This document shows positions 18,985-29,027 of a DNA stretch of 64,000 bases, in pieces. Below the pieces are notes generated by a model. That model was not told the origin of the DNA. It saw only the letters and a list, made by a program, of their open reading frames with translations, and ran no database searches. The stretch covers positions 248,001-312,000 of the forward strand of contig NZ_RSED01000003.1 of assembly GCF_003933735.1 (NCBI RefSeq), read 5' to 3'. Position numbers and translations under genes: made by a program. Origin of the DNA: Aquabacterium soli (lineage in GTDB: Bacteria; Pseudomonadota; Gammaproteobacteria; Burkholderiales; Burkholderiaceae_C). How positions within the stretch are numbered: the first letter of the stretch is position 1; each line of letters starts with the position of its first letter.

Positions 18985-20052
18985 TCAGAACGGCGCGTCG
19001 CCCGAAGGCGGCGAGCGGCGGCGGGGGGGCTGATCGGCCTGCTCGGCCGCCACTTCGGCCGCCTTGGCGGCGGCGGTGATGCGCTTGCGCACCACGGGCT
19101 TGGGCTCTGCCTGCTGGGCTTCTTCGGCGTCCTTGAGGGCTTGCAGCGTGGCGTCGTCCTCTTCAGCTTCAGCATCGTCCCCATACGAGCCGATGCCCGA
19201 GGCGCTGGCGCCCAGGCCCGACGCGTCCTTGGGATCGTCCTTGATCACGCGGGTGTAGGGCGACAGGATCTGCACCAGCTGGCCGTAGATGCGCGGGTTG
19301 CCCGCCACCACTTCGCGCTGGAACAGGAAATCGGCCTCGCCTGTGAAGTTGCCCACCAGGCCACCGGCCTCGGTGATCATCAGCGAGCCTGCGGCGATGT
19401 CCCAAGGGCTCAGGCCGGTTTCAAAGAAACCGTCATAGAAGCCGGCGGCGACGTAGCACAGGTCAAGCGCGGCGGCGCCCGGGCGGCGCACGCCGGCGCA
19501 CTGCACCATCACCTCTTCGAACATCTTGAGGTAGCGCTGGAAGTTGTCGCCCTTGCGGAAGGGAAAGCCCGTGCCGATCAGGCTGTCGAGCATGCGCGTG
19601 CGCTTGGAGACGCGCAGGCGCCGGTCGTTCATGAAGGCGCCCTTGCCGCGCGAGGCGTAGAACAGGTCGTTGCGGGACGGGTCGTAGACCACGGCCTGCT
19701 GCACCTGGCCGCGCCACGCCAGCGCGATGGACACCGCGTAGACCGGGAAGCCGTGGATGAAGTTGGTGGTGCCGTCGAGCGGATCGATGATCCAGACGAA
19801 CTCGCTGCTCTTGTTGCCCCGCGACTGGCCGGATTCTTCGGCCAGGATGCCGTGGCTGGGGTAGGCCGCCAGGATGATGTCGATGATGGCTTCTTCGGCC
19901 GCCTGGTCCACCTCGGTCACGAAGTCGTTGTGCGACTTGGAGCTGACGGTGAGGCGGTCCACATCGAGCGACGCCCGGTTGATGATCGCCCCGGCCGCGC
20001 GGGCCGCCTTGATGGCGATGTTGAGCATGGGATGCAGGGCGGCTTGTGACAT
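18985..20052 (-). CDS. suhB: Inositol monophosphatase family protein SuhB with long acidic/basic C-terminal tail
   Basis: SuhB is a Mg-dependent phosphatase that also joins rRNA antitermination complexes in E. coli. Metal-binding motifs are [11 protein letters not shown] (about 88-98) and LSPWDIAAG (about 217-225); the GILAEESG motif with its metal-binding Glu lies near 68-75. The catalytic fold ends near residue 270 ([16 protein letters not shown]). The remaining about 85 residues are low-complexity, first acidic (DDAEAEEDD), then Lys/Arg/Ala-rich ([13 protein letters not shown]) and Pro/Arg at the end. E. coli SuhB is 267 residues, so the tail is extra. Divergent from trmJ. Confidence 0.92.
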   Translation of the reverse strand: MSQAALHPMLNIAIKAARAAGAIINRASLDVDRLTVSSKSHNDFVTEVDQAAEEAIIDIILAAYPSHGILAEESGQSRGNKSSEFVWIIDPLDGTTNFIHGFPVYAVSIALAWRGQVQQAVVYDPSRNDLFYASRGKGAFMNDRRLRVSKRTRMLDSLIGTGFPFRKGDNFQRYLKMFEEVMVQCAGVRRPGAAALDLCYVAAGFYDGFFETGLSPWDIAAGSLMITEAGGLVGNFTGEADFLFQREVVAGNPRIYGQLVQILSPYTRVIKDDPKDASGLGASASGIGSYGDDAEAEEDDATLQALKDAEEAQQAEPKPVVRKRITAAAKAAEVAAEQADQPPRRRSPPSGDAPF

Positions 20053-20288
20053 GTCTGGGGCAGCAAATGGGGTCGAACGGTTGAACGATCTGCAGGCGGT
20101 GCTCTCATGGGCACACGCACACAGACACGTACAAGGGACACGGCGACCCCCGCCGGCAAAGCCAGGCCAAGGTCAACAACGGGGCGCAACAGTGGACAAA
20201 GAACGAGGGAGAATGACGATTCTAGCGTTTCCCCCAGTTTTTGCCACCCCTTTCCGAGTGGCGCCTGTGTCTTTTCAAGGGCTTGAGC

Positions 20289-21044
20289 GTGATTTCTGAA
20301 GTGAAGCCGGACCCGACGCGGTTCATCCTGATCGGCACCAGCCACCCTGGCAATGTAGGCGCTGCGGCCCGGGCCATGAAGGTGATGGGCTTTTCGGAGC
20401 TGGTGCTGGTGCGCCCGCGCTTCGAGGATGTGCTGGTGCAGGAGGAGACGGTGGCCATGGCCAGCGGCGCAGCCGACATCCTGGTCCGCGCCCGGGTGGT
20501 GGACACGCTGGCCGACGCGCTGGACGACGTCACCTATGCCATCGCCACGGCCATGACGCCGCGCGATTTCGGGCCGGCCACGATCACGCCGCGCGAGGGC
20601 CTGGCCGCGCTGGCCCGCTCGGAAGCGGCGCACAAGGTGGCCTTTGTGTTCGGCAGCGAGCGCTATGGCATGGCCAATGACGATGTCTACCGCTGCCACG
20701 CGGTGATGAGCATCCCGACCAACCCCTCCTACGGCTCGCTGAACCTGGCCCAGGCGCTGCAGGTGCTGGCCTATGAATGGCGGCAGGCCCAGGGCGGCTT
20801 CGCGGTCGAATCGCGCACGCCGGATCCCGAACTGGCCAGCGGCCAAGCGGTGCAGGGAGCACTGGCGCACTGGCAGAAGGCCCTGGTCGACATCGGCTTC
20901 CTGGACCCGGCCGCCCCCAAGAAGCTGATGCCACGCCTGAACCAGTTGCTCAACCGTGCCCAGTTGCGCCAGGAAGAGATCCACATCCTGCGGGGCATCG
21001 CCAAGGCCTTGAGCGACCGATGTCGCGGCCAGACGCCCTCCTGA
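20289..21044 (+). CDS. trmJ: tRNA (cytidine/uridine-2'-O-)-methyltransferase TrmJ
   Basis: TrmJ methylates the 2'-OH of nucleotide 32 in tRNA anticodon loops. The SPOUT motifs are all present: [19 protein letters not shown] near the N-terminus, [12 protein letters not shown] in the middle, and [21 protein letters not shown]-terminal helical extension follows ([24 protein letters not shown]...), typical of TrmJ rather than TrmL. The GTG at 20289 has AAGGG 7 bases upstream and gives 251 residues, near the family length. cysE lies 112 bp downstream on the same strand. Confidence 0.92.
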   Translation: MISEVKPDPTRFILIGTSHPGNVGAAARAMKVMGFSELVLVRPRFEDVLVQEETVAMASGAADILVRARVVDTLADALDDVTYAIATAMTPRDFGPATITPREGLAALARSEAAHKVAFVFGSERYGMANDDVYRCHAVMSIPTNPSYGSLNLAQALQVLAYEWRQAQGGFAVESRTPDPELASGQAVQGALAHWQKALVDIGFLDPAAPKKLMPRLNQLLNRAQLRQEEIHILRGIAKALSDRCRGQTPS

Positions 21045-21093
21045 AGGGTGCCAGGCGCGCCTGAACGGCCGCCCCGCAACCATCCCATGGCAG

Positions 21094-21125
21094 GGCAAGT
21101 TCTTTACCCGACCGGTAAACTTGCC
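21094..21125. other. Bulged inverted repeat between trmJ and cysE
   Basis: GGCAAG-TTC-TTTACC / CGACC loop / GGTAAA-CTTGCC: the inner six bases and outer six bases of each arm are perfectly complementary, with a 3-base bulge on the left. It lies 50 bp after trmJ and 31 bp before cysE. No T-run follows, so it may be an operator or a leader hairpin for cysE rather than a terminator. Confidence 0.5.
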
Positions 21126-21156
21126 GACCTGCATACCAAAAACGCATAAGCGCCCC

Positions 21157-21957
21157 ATGCTCTTTGCCCGCCTGCGAGAAGACATCGCCTGCATCCTTGA
21201 ACGCGACCCTGCGGCCCGCTCCGCCTGGGAGGTGCTGACCTGTTACCCCGGTCTGCACGCCCTGGCCATGCACCGCCTGGCGCACTGGTGCTGGGTGAAC
21301 GGTCTGAAGTGGCTGGGCCGCTGGCTGTCGCACTGGGCCCGATTCTTCACGGGCATCGAGATCCACCCGGGCGCCCGCATGGGCCGACGTGTGTTCATTG
21401 ACCACGGCATGGGTGTCGTGATCGGCGAGACGGCCGAGGTGGGCGACGGCTGCACCATCTACCAGGGCGTGACCCTGGGCGGCACCTCGCTGAGCAAGGG
21501 CGCCAAGCGGCATCCCACGCTGGGCAAGGGCGTGATCATCGGCGCCAATGCTCAGGTGCTCGGCGGCTTCACCGTCGGCGACGGCGCCCGCGTGGGCTCG
21601 AACGCCGTGGTCACCAAGCCCGTGCCCGAGAACGCCACGGCAGTGGGCAACCCGGCCCGCATCATCGTGGCCAAGGTGCAGGTGCTGGACGAGGACCAGG
21701 CCAAGCGCGAAGCGCTGGCGGCCCGCATGGGCTTCTCGGCTTACGGCGTGACCGAGGGCGACGATCCGCTGTCGCAGGCGCTGAAAGGCCTGATCGACCA
21801 TGCCTCGGGGCATGAGCACCAGATCGCGCTGCTGTGGCGGGCGATCGAGAAGCTGGCCGGCGAGGCCCGCACCGAGGCCGGACGCGATTGCCTGCCCTGC
21901 GATGCCCAGAAGACCGAGCATTTCGATGCGGAAGGCTTGAACCGGCTGGTCAAGTGA
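21157..21957 (+). CDS. cysE: Serine O-acetyltransferase
   Basis: CysE transfers acetyl from acetyl-CoA to serine, giving O-acetylserine for cysteine synthesis. The N-terminal helices carry [18 protein letters not shown]; the left-handed beta helix contains hexapeptide repeats with catalytic [18 protein letters not shown] and [11 protein letters not shown]. Start at ATG 21157 (MLFARLRED) gives 266 residues. The C-terminal part after the helix (about 85 residues, ending [20 protein letters not shown]) contains extra helices and two cysteines. It is longer than the short proteobacterial form. A bulged inverted repeat lies just upstream. Confidence 0.94.
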   Translation: MLFARLREDIACILERDPAARSAWEVLTCYPGLHALAMHRLAHWCWVNGLKWLGRWLSHWARFFTGIEIHPGARMGRRVFIDHGMGVVIGETAEVGDGCTIYQGVTLGGTSLSKGAKRHPTLGKGVIIGANAQVLGGFTVGDGARVGSNAVVTKPVPENATAVGNPARIIVAKVQVLDEDQAKREALAARMGFSAYGVTEGDDPLSQALKGLIDHASGHEHQIALLWRAIEKLAGEARTEAGRDCLPCDAQKTEHFDAEGLNRLVK

Positions 21958-21966
21958 GCCGGTGAA

Positions 21967-21998
21967 TCGCCTCGGCGGTGCCTGCCCGCCCGAGGCGA
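21967..21998. terminator. Hairpin between convergent cysE and SDR genes
   Basis: A perfect 9-bp stem (TCGCCTCGG at 21967-21975 and CCGAGGCGA at 21990-21998) with a 14-base loop lies 9 bases after cysE and 9 bases before the end of the SDR gene. Its position suits a two-way terminator, though there is no T-run on either strand. Confidence 0.45.
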
Positions 21999-22007
21999 CA
22001 AGGCAGG

Positions 22008-22781
22008 TCAGCCCAGCAGGTAACCACCGTCCACGTTGAGCGCAGCACCTGTGGTGTAGCTGGCCGCATCGCTGGCCAGGTACAGCGCGGCACCGGCCAT
22101 CTCCGAAGGCTCGGCCACACGGTTGATCGGCGTGTGCTCCATCACCTTGGACAGGATCGCATCGTTCTTGACCAGGGCCGAGGCGAACTTGGTGTCCGTG
22201 GCGCCGGGCAGGATGGCGTTGACCCGCACCTTCATCGGCGCGCATTCCTTGGCGAAGGCGTGCGTCATCGAAATCACGGCCGCCTTGGTGATGGAGTAGA
22301 TGCCCTGGGCCATGCCCGGGATCACGCCGTTGACGGAGGCGATGTTGATGATCGAGCCGCCACCGTTGGCCGCCATCAGCTTGGCGCCCTGCGAGCACAT
22401 GAAGAAATACCCACGGATGTTCACGTCCACCGTCTTCTGGAAGGCGCCCAGGTCGGTGTCGGTGATGTGGCCGAAGTAGGGATTGGTGGCTGCGTTGTTG
22501 ACCAGGATGTCCAGCCGGCCGAACTGCTCGCGCACGGCCGCGAAGGCCGCGTCGATCTGGGCCATCTCGCCCACGTGGCAGGCCAGCACGGAGGCCTGGC
22601 CGCCCGCATCGCGGATGGATTGGGCCACGGCCTCGCAGGATTCGGCCTTGCGGCTGGACACGATCACGTGCGCGCCATGCGCGGCCAGCAGCCGCGCGAT
22701 GGCCTCGCCGATGCCCCGGCTGGCGCCGGTGACCAGGGCGACCTTGCCGCTCAGGTCGAAGGTGTTAGGGGTGGTGCTCAT
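22008..22781 (-). CDS. Short-chain dehydrogenase/reductase
   Basis: A classical SDR of 257 residues. The cofactor motif is TGASRGIGEAIA (about 19-30), the structural motif NNAATN (94-99), and the active site Ser/Tyr/Lys with YSITK near residue 167. It is the last gene of a probable three-gene operon after the phosphotransferase (22 bp) and acyl-CoA dehydrogenase. In that setting it may oxidise a hydroxyacyl intermediate, like LvaD of levulinate catabolism. Residues RxxxSSRK after strand 2 suggest NADP is possible; the cofactor is not certain. Confidence 0.88.
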   Translation of the reverse strand: MSTTPNTFDLSGKVALVTGASRGIGEAIARLLAAHGAHVIVSSRKAESCEAVAQSIRDAGGQASVLACHVGEMAQIDAAFAAVREQFGRLDILVNNAATNPYFGHITDTDLGAFQKTVDVNIRGYFFMCSQGAKLMAANGGGSIINIASVNGVIPGMAQGIYSITKAAVISMTHAFAKECAPMKVRVNAILPGATDTKFASALVKNDAILSKVMEHTPINRVAEPSEMAGAALYLASDAASYTTGAALNVDGGYLLG

Positions 22782-22803
22782 GCGTGTGTTTCTGTGAAAT
22801 GGC

Positions 22804-23877
22804 TCAGAGCTTCGATGCCGCGATGATCCGCTCGCAGCGCTGGCCCAGGTAGTTCACGAAAGGCCCGAAGTTGGCGAACGCCGGGTTGGTGGTGCTGCCT
22901 TCCTTGAAGCGCTTGTAGATCTGCTGCACGATGCCCATCAGCCTGAACAGGCCGTAGACCGTGTAGAAATCGAAGTTGTCCACGTTCCAGCCGGTGCGCT
23001 CACCGTAATAGGCAACCACCTCGTCGCGCGTGAGCATGCCCGGCGCGTTGGTGGGCTGGCGGCGCGAGCCCTGCATGAAGGGATCGTCGTCGGCCTGCAC
23101 CCAATAGGCCAGCGCACTGCCCAGGTCCATCATCGGATCACCCAGGGTGGCCATTTCCCAATCCAGCACGCCGATCACCTTCATCGGGTCTTGCGGATCG
23201 AGCACGACGTTGTCGAAGCGGAAATCGTTGTGAATCAGGCAGATGGCCACTTCCTGCTTGGGCTGCTTGTCGGCCAGCCACTGCATCACCGATTCGAAAC
23301 CGCCCACGTCGTCGGTGATCGCTGCACGGTAGCGCTTGCTCCAGCCCTCCACCTGGCGGGCCACATAGCCTTCGCCCTTGCCAAAGCTGTCCAGGCCCGT
23401 GGCCTTGGGATCGAGCTTGTGCAGCTCGACCAGCCGGTCGATCACGTTCAGGCACAGCTGGCGGGTCTGCGCGGCATCAAGCGCCAGTTCGCGCGGCAGG
23501 TTCTGGCGCGGGATGACGCCCACCAGGCGCTCCATCACGTAGAAGGGCACGCCGATGACCTCGGTGTCTTCACAAATGGCGAGGATCTCGGGCACGGTGG
23601 GGTACACCGGGCGCAGGGCCTGCATGATGCGGGCCTCGCGCACCATGTCGTGGGCCGACTTGGCGATGTGGCCGAAAGGCGGGCGACGCAGGATCAGGTC
23701 GCGGTTGTCGTAGTGGATCAGGTAGGTCAGGTTCGAGGCGCCGCCAGGGAACTGCTTCAGCGTGGGCGTGCCTTGCAGCTGCAGGCCGGCGCCCTTCAAA
23801 AAGGCGCCGACGCGCTCGAGATCGACCTCTTCGCCCGCGCGCACGCTGCCGGCATCGTCGATGGGTGCTTTGCTCAT
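22804..23877 (-). CDS. Phosphotransferase family protein (APH / ACAD10-11 kinase-like)
   Basis: This 357-residue protein has the aminoglycoside-phosphotransferase fold. Visible motifs are the N-terminal lobe GGASNLTYLIHYDNRDLILRR-type strand set, the catalytic loop CLIHNDFRFDNVV (His-x-Asp...Asn) and the metal-binding GVLDWEMATLGDP. It is not an antibiotic-resistance enzyme by context. In eukaryotic ACAD10/11 the same kinase domain is fused to an acyl-CoA dehydrogenase, and in bacteria LvaA phosphorylates 4-hydroxyacyl-CoA. Here it sits between an ACAD gene (39 bp) and an SDR gene (22 bp), consistent with that role. Confidence 0.87.
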   Translation of the reverse strand: MSKAPIDDAGSVRAGEEVDLERVGAFLKGAGLQLQGTPTLKQFPGGASNLTYLIHYDNRDLILRRPPFGHIAKSAHDMVREARIMQALRPVYPTVPEILAICEDTEVIGVPFYVMERLVGVIPRQNLPRELALDAAQTRQLCLNVIDRLVELHKLDPKATGLDSFGKGEGYVARQVEGWSKRYRAAITDDVGGFESVMQWLADKQPKQEVAICLIHNDFRFDNVVLDPQDPMKVIGVLDWEMATLGDPMMDLGSALAYWVQADDDPFMQGSRRQPTNAPGMLTRDEVVAYYGERTGWNVDNFDFYTVYGLFRLMGIVQQIYKRFKEGSTTNPAFANFGPFVNYLGQRCERIIAASKL

Positions 23878-23916
23878 GGTGTCTCGCTCTGTGCTTGTCT
23901 GTGTCTCGACGAAGGG

Positions 23917-25146
<1,230 letters not shown>

Positions 25147-25206
25147 GGTGTTCTTCAAGGGGTGGTGTGGTTGGCGGAGTTTAGGAATCGCCTTGAGATG
25201 AATCAA

Positions 25207-25225
25207 ATGAATTTTTTGAATTCAT
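25207..25225. promoter_or_regulatory. Palindromic LysR-type operator
   Basis: ATGAATT-N5-AATTCAT is a perfect 7-5-7 inverted repeat in the spacer between the acyl-CoA dehydrogenase and LysR genes. It has the shape of a LysR recognition site and is strikingly AT-rich in this GC-rich region. Confidence 0.65.
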
Positions 25226-25229
25226 CTAT

Positions 25230-25244
25230 ATTCATGATGTGAAT
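25230..25244. promoter_or_regulatory. Second inverted repeat overlapping the lysR start codon
   Basis: ATTCA-N5-TGAAT is a perfect 5-5-5 repeat that shares the TTCA/TGAA core with the palindrome 5 bases upstream. It covers the GTG at 25239, so binding there could limit the regulator's own expression. Confidence 0.5.
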
Positions 25245-26174
25245 CTTGCGAAACTGGACCTGAACCTCTTCCTGGTGTTCGATGCCATCCACCAGGAGGC
25301 ATCGCTCACCGCCGCAGCGCGCACGCTCAACCTGAGCCAGCCGGCCGTGAGCCATGCGCTGGCCCGGCTGCGCGAGCACCTGGGCGACCCGCTGTTCACC
25401 CGCCAGGGTGGGCGGATGCTGCCCACGCCCTACGCCCGCGCGCTGGCGCCCTCGGTGCAACAGGCGCTGGCCACCCTGCAGGGCGGGCTCAGCGCATCGC
25501 CACAGGCCTTTCAGCCCGCCCGTTCGGACCGTATCTTCACGATCGGGATGCCCGACATCCTGGAATCACTCACCCTGCCCAGCCTGATGACGCAACTGCG
25601 CGAGCAGGCGCCCGGCGTGAGCGTGCACAGCGTGCGGGTGGAGCGCCACGAGATGGCGGACATGCTGCGCCTGGGCCGTGTGGACGTGGTGGTGGACATC
25701 GCCCTGCCGGTGGACACCGAGGTGATGCACACGCGGCTGATCCTCGACCGGCTGGTGGTGGTGGCCCGTGCCGACCACCCTGCCCTGCGGCAGGCCCCGA
25801 TGAAACTGGACACCTACCTGGCCGCCTCCCATGTGCTGGTGTCGGCGCGGCGCCAGGGCCTGGGGCTGGAGGATTTCGAGCTCAGCCGCCAGGGCCTGCG
25901 CCGCCAGATCGGCCTGCGCTGCCGGCACTTCTTCACCGCCTGCCGCGTGGTCAGCCAGACAGACATGCTGCTGACCATGGCCGAGCAGTACGGCCGCATC
26001 GCCAACCAGCAATTCGACAACAGGCTACACCCCTTCCCGCTCACTCCGCCCCAGCTGGACGCGCACCTGTACTGGCACGCCAACATGGATCCGGACCCGA
26101 CCAACCGCTGGTTCCGCCAGCAGGTGATCGACGCGGTTCAGGACGAGCTCGCGCAGGCGAGCCGGCTGGCTTGA
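25239..26174 (+). CDS. LysR-family transcriptional regulator
   Basis: A 311-residue regulator. The winged helix-turn-helix is at residues 6-64 (LDLNLFLVFDAIHQEASLTAAA, AVSHALARLREHLGDPLFTR), and the rest is the periplasmic-binding-protein-like effector domain. The C-terminal pattern HLYWHANMDPDPTNRWFRQQ resembles the NodD/LeuO-like subgroup. The start is the GTG at 25239, which sits inside an inverted repeat. It is divergent from the acyl-CoA dehydrogenase operon, with two AT-rich palindromes between, so control of that operon and autoregulation are likely. The effector is unknown. Confidence 0.92.
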   Translation: MNLAKLDLNLFLVFDAIHQEASLTAAARTLNLSQPAVSHALARLREHLGDPLFTRQGGRMLPTPYARALAPSVQQALATLQGGLSASPQAFQPARSDRIFTIGMPDILESLTLPSLMTQLREQAPGVSVHSVRVERHEMADMLRLGRVDVVVDIALPVDTEVMHTRLILDRLVVVARADHPALRQAPMKLDTYLAASHVLVSARRQGLGLEDFELSRQGLRRQIGLRCRHFFTACRVVSQTDMLLTMAEQYGRIANQQFDNRLHPFPLTPPQLDAHLYWHANMDPDPTNRWFRQQVIDAVQDELAQASRLA

Positions 26175-26202
26175 GGCAGGTCCCGATGGCGCGGTAACGC
26201 GC

Positions 26203-26814
26203 TCAGCGCGTGCGCACCGCTGTCTTCGGGCGGAACGCCGCGCACACGGCCGGATCGGTGTCGACCCAGGGCCCGCCCAGCAGGTCGATGCAGTAAGGCA
26301 CGGCCGCGAAAATGCCCGGCACCACCGAGGCCCCCTGGGCATCCTTGAGCCCCTCCAGCGTTTCCGCGATGGATTTGGGCTGTCCCGGCAGGTTCAGGAT
26401 CAAGGCCTGCTTGCGGATCACGGCGGTCTGGCGCGACAGGATGGCCGTGGGCACGAAGCGCAGGCTGATCTGGCGCATCTGCTCGCCGAAGCCGGGCATC
26501 TCCCGGTCGGCCACGTCGCGGGTGGCATCAGGGGTGATGTCGCGCGGTGCAGGGCCTGTGCCGCCGGTGGTCAGCACCAGGTCGCAGCGCTCGTCGTCCA
26601 CCAGGGCCTGCAGCGTGGCGCCGATCAGCGGGCGCTCATCGGGGATCAGGCGTGGCACCCACTCGATGGGGTTGCGCACGGCCCGGCCCAGCCAATCCTG
26701 CAGCGCGGGCAGGCCCTTGTCGACGTACACGCCCGAGCTGGCCCGGTCGCTCACCGAGACCACGCCGATGCGCACGGGCTCCAGCGGGCGTTGATCCGGG
26801 GGCACGCTGCTCAT
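26203..26814 (-). CDS. mogA: Molybdopterin adenylyltransferase
   Basis: MogA adenylates molybdopterin before molybdate insertion, and so supports molybdoenzymes such as the nitrate reductase in this window. The MoCF fold shows IGVVSVSDRASSGVYVDKG near the N-terminus, the TTGGTGPAPRDITPDAT loop (about 81-97) and LILNLPGQPKSIAET. Length 203 matches MogA (195 in E. coli) better than MoaB (about 170). Its start codon overlaps the darP stop by 4 bp (ATGA, 26811-26814). Confidence 0.93.
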   Translation of the reverse strand: MSSVPPDQRPLEPVRIGVVSVSDRASSGVYVDKGLPALQDWLGRAVRNPIEWVPRLIPDERPLIGATLQALVDDERCDLVLTTGGTGPAPRDITPDATRDVADREMPGFGEQMRQISLRFVPTAILSRQTAVIRKQALILNLPGQPKSIAETLEGLKDAQGASVVPGIFAAVPYCIDLLGGPWVDTDPAVCAAFRPKTAVRTR

Positions 26815-27425
26815 CGATCACCGTCCTCGCCATCGTCATCGACGGCATCGGCCACAGGCGGACCGCCGGCGGAATCATTCGCCTCGAGCACCTTCTTGAT
26901 GAACTGGAACAGCTCGCGGTAGGCGCGCCCGTTGCGTTGCTCAGGCGCCGCAGCGGCGTCCTTGCGGGCGTTGCGCACCAGCGCACGCAACTGCTGCAGG
27001 TCCGTGCCCGGAAACTCTTCGGCCCATTGGGTCAGGGTGTTTTTTTCGTCGTTGACGAGGTCGGCGCGCCAGCGTTCCGCCTGGTGCAATGCCAGCGAGT
27101 TCTGCGCGTGCCCCAGCTGGAACGTGGCCACGGCTTCGCGCAAGGGCTCGGCGTCGATCAGACGCAGGATCTTGCCGATGTACTGCAACTGGCGGCGCTT
27201 GCCCTCGAAAGAGCGCGTGCGCTTGTAGTCGTCCAGCGCATCGCGCAGACGTTCAGGCATGTCGATGGACTTGAGGCGGGCGTCGGGCATGGCCAGCAAC
27301 TGCTCACCCAGGTCCTGCAACTGGTGACTGGCACGCTTGAGCATGCTTTTGCTGGGCGGGCGGTCGTCGACGGCGCCATCTTCGGGGTCAAAGCCCTCTT
27401 CGGGGTCGGAATGGTTCGGATTCAT
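26811..27425 (-). CDS. darP: Ribosome biogenesis factor DarP (YjgA family, DUF615)
   Basis: DarP assists late assembly of the 50S subunit. The 204-residue protein has an acidic N-terminus, the family core PSKSMLKRASHQLQDLGEQL, then LDDYKRTRSFEGKRRQLQYI, followed by helical segments and a Asp/Glu-rich tail. I use the ATG at 27423-27425; a GTG eight codons earlier is possible. Divergent from pmbA, the same neighbourhood (yjgA beside pmbA) seen in E. coli and many proteobacteria, which supports both assignments. Confidence 0.93.
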   Translation of the reverse strand: MNPNHSDPEEGFDPEDGAVDDRPPSKSMLKRASHQLQDLGEQLLAMPDARLKSIDMPERLRDALDDYKRTRSFEGKRRQLQYIGKILRLIDAEPLREAVATFQLGHAQNSLALHQAERWRADLVNDEKNTLTQWAEEFPGTDLQQLRALVRNARKDAAAAPEQRNGRAYRELFQFIKKVLEANDSAGGPPVADAVDDDGEDGDR

Positions 27426-27467
27426 GTCCTCGCTATGATACGGGGGCACTCACCGACACACCACAAC

Positions 27468-28862
27468 ATGGCCGTCAAACCTTCCAAGTCCTCCGCCTCC
27501 AAAGCCAGCAACGGCTTTTCGTACAGCCGCGAGCAGTTCCAGTCACTGATCGAAGACACGCTGGGCCTGGCCCGCAAGCTCGGGGCCACGGACGCCGGGG
27601 CTGAGGTCTCCGAAGGCGTCGGTCTGTCGGTCTCGGTGCGCAAGGGCAAGCTCGAGAGCGTCGAGCGCAACCGCGACAAGTCCATCGGGGTCACGGTCTA
27701 CCTGGGCCAGCGCCGCGGCAACGCCAGCACCTCCGACTTCTCGCCCGCCTCGCTGGAGCAGACGGTCCGCGCCGCCTACGACATCGCCCGCTTCACCGCC
27801 GAAGACCCGGTGGCCGGCCTGCCGGACGCCGAAGACCTGGCCCTGGGCAAGGCAGCCACCCGCGATCTGGACCTGTTCCACCCCTGGAAGGTCAATGCCG
27901 ACCAGGCGGCCGAGCTGGCCCGTCGCGCCGAAGCGGCTGCCTTGAGCGTGGACCGCCGCATCACCAACTCTGAAGGCGCCAGCGTGTCGGCCCAGCAATC
28001 GCACTTCTTCTCGGGCAACACGCGGGGCTTCCGTGGTGGCTACGACAGTTCGCGCCATTCGCTGTCCGTCTCGCCCATCGCCGGGCGCGGCAACGACATG
28101 CAGCGCGACTTCTGGTACACGTCCGAACGCGACGCCCGCGACATGGCCAAGCCCGAGGTCGTGGGCCGCTACGCCGCCGAACGTGCCCTGTCGCGCCTCA
28201 AATCCCGCAAGATCGCCACCTGCGAGGTGCCGGTGCTGTTCGAGAATACGCTGGCGGCCGGCCTGCTGGGCGCCTACGTGCAGGCCACCAGTGGCGGCGC
28301 GCTCTACCGCAAGGCCACCTTCCTGCTCGACAGCCTGGGCAAGCCGATCTTCCCCAAGCACATCGATGTGCTCGAGGATCCGCACATCCTCAAGGGCAAG
28401 GGCAGCGCGCCGTTCGACGACGAAGGCGTGCTCACACGCAAGCGCAGCATCGTCAAGGGCGGCGTCACGCAGACCTACTTCCTGTCGAGCTACTCGGCCC
28501 GCAAGCTGGGCATGAAGACCACCGGCCACGCCGGCGGCTCGCAGAACCTCACGCTCAAGAGCAAGCTCACCCGCCCGGGCGACGACCTGCCCGCCATGCT
28601 GAAAAAGCTGGGCACAGGCCTGTTCGTCACCGAGCTGATGGGCCAGGGCGTGAATTACGTGACGGGTGACTACTCGCGCGGCGCGGCCGGCTACTGGGTC
28701 GAGAACGGCGAGATCGCCTTCCCGGTGCAGGAGATCACCATCGCCGGCCACCTGGGCGAGATGTTCCAGCAGATCGTCGCGGTGGGGGCCGATGCCTACA
28801 CCTACGGCAGCAAGACGGTCGGCTCGATCCTGCTCGAGAAGATGAAGATCGCCGGACACTGA
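27468..28862 (+). CDS. pmbA: Metalloprotease accessory subunit PmbA (TldE)
   Basis: PmbA/TldE pairs with TldD to form a metalloprotease that processes peptides such as microcins and modified antitoxins. The 464-residue product follows the family throughout: GLSVSVRKGKLESVERN near residues 50-66, SHFFSGNTRGFRGGY, then FDDEGVLTRKR and FVTELMGQGVNYVTGDYSRGA. As expected for TldE, it lacks the HExxxH zinc motif, which belongs to TldD (not in the window). ATG at 27468 is just after a divergent start of darP (42 bp). Confidence 0.94.
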   Translation: MAVKPSKSSASKASNGFSYSREQFQSLIEDTLGLARKLGATDAGAEVSEGVGLSVSVRKGKLESVERNRDKSIGVTVYLGQRRGNASTSDFSPASLEQTVRAAYDIARFTAEDPVAGLPDAEDLALGKAATRDLDLFHPWKVNADQAAELARRAEAAALSVDRRITNSEGASVSAQQSHFFSGNTRGFRGGYDSSRHSLSVSPIAGRGNDMQRDFWYTSERDARDMAKPEVVGRYAAERALSRLKSRKIATCEVPVLFENTLAAGLLGAYVQATSGGALYRKATFLLDSLGKPIFPKHIDVLEDPHILKGKGSAPFDDEGVLTRKRSIVKGGVTQTYFLSSYSARKLGMKTTGHAGGSQNLTLKSKLTRPGDDLPAMLKKLGTGLFVTELMGQGVNYVTGDYSRGAAGYWVENGEIAFPVQEITIAGHLGEMFQQIVAVGADAYTYGSKTVGSILLEKMKIAGH

Positions 28863-29027
28863 ACGCGCGGGCTGTCAATCCCAAGCCACAGCCGCAACGC
28901 CTGGGGTAAGCCCCCGGGCGCAGGCGCGCATCAGCGCCTTGCCGCCTCCTAGAATCAACGCGCACCGCCCATCCCGAGGCGGCGCCGTCGATTCGAACAA
29001 CACCCACGGACCTCAGGAGGCCGCGCC

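Noticed and set aside
22804-23877. Possible antibiotic-resistance aminoglycoside phosphotransferase
   Set aside because: The fold is shared, but the gene is in an operon with an acyl-CoA dehydrogenase and an SDR and resembles the ACAD10/11 and LvaA branch. No sign of a resistance element is nearby.
28863-29027. A -10-like TAGAAT at 28950 upstream of the TRAP receptor gene
   Set aside because: No matching -35 was found at 16-18 bases, so a promoter call is not supported.
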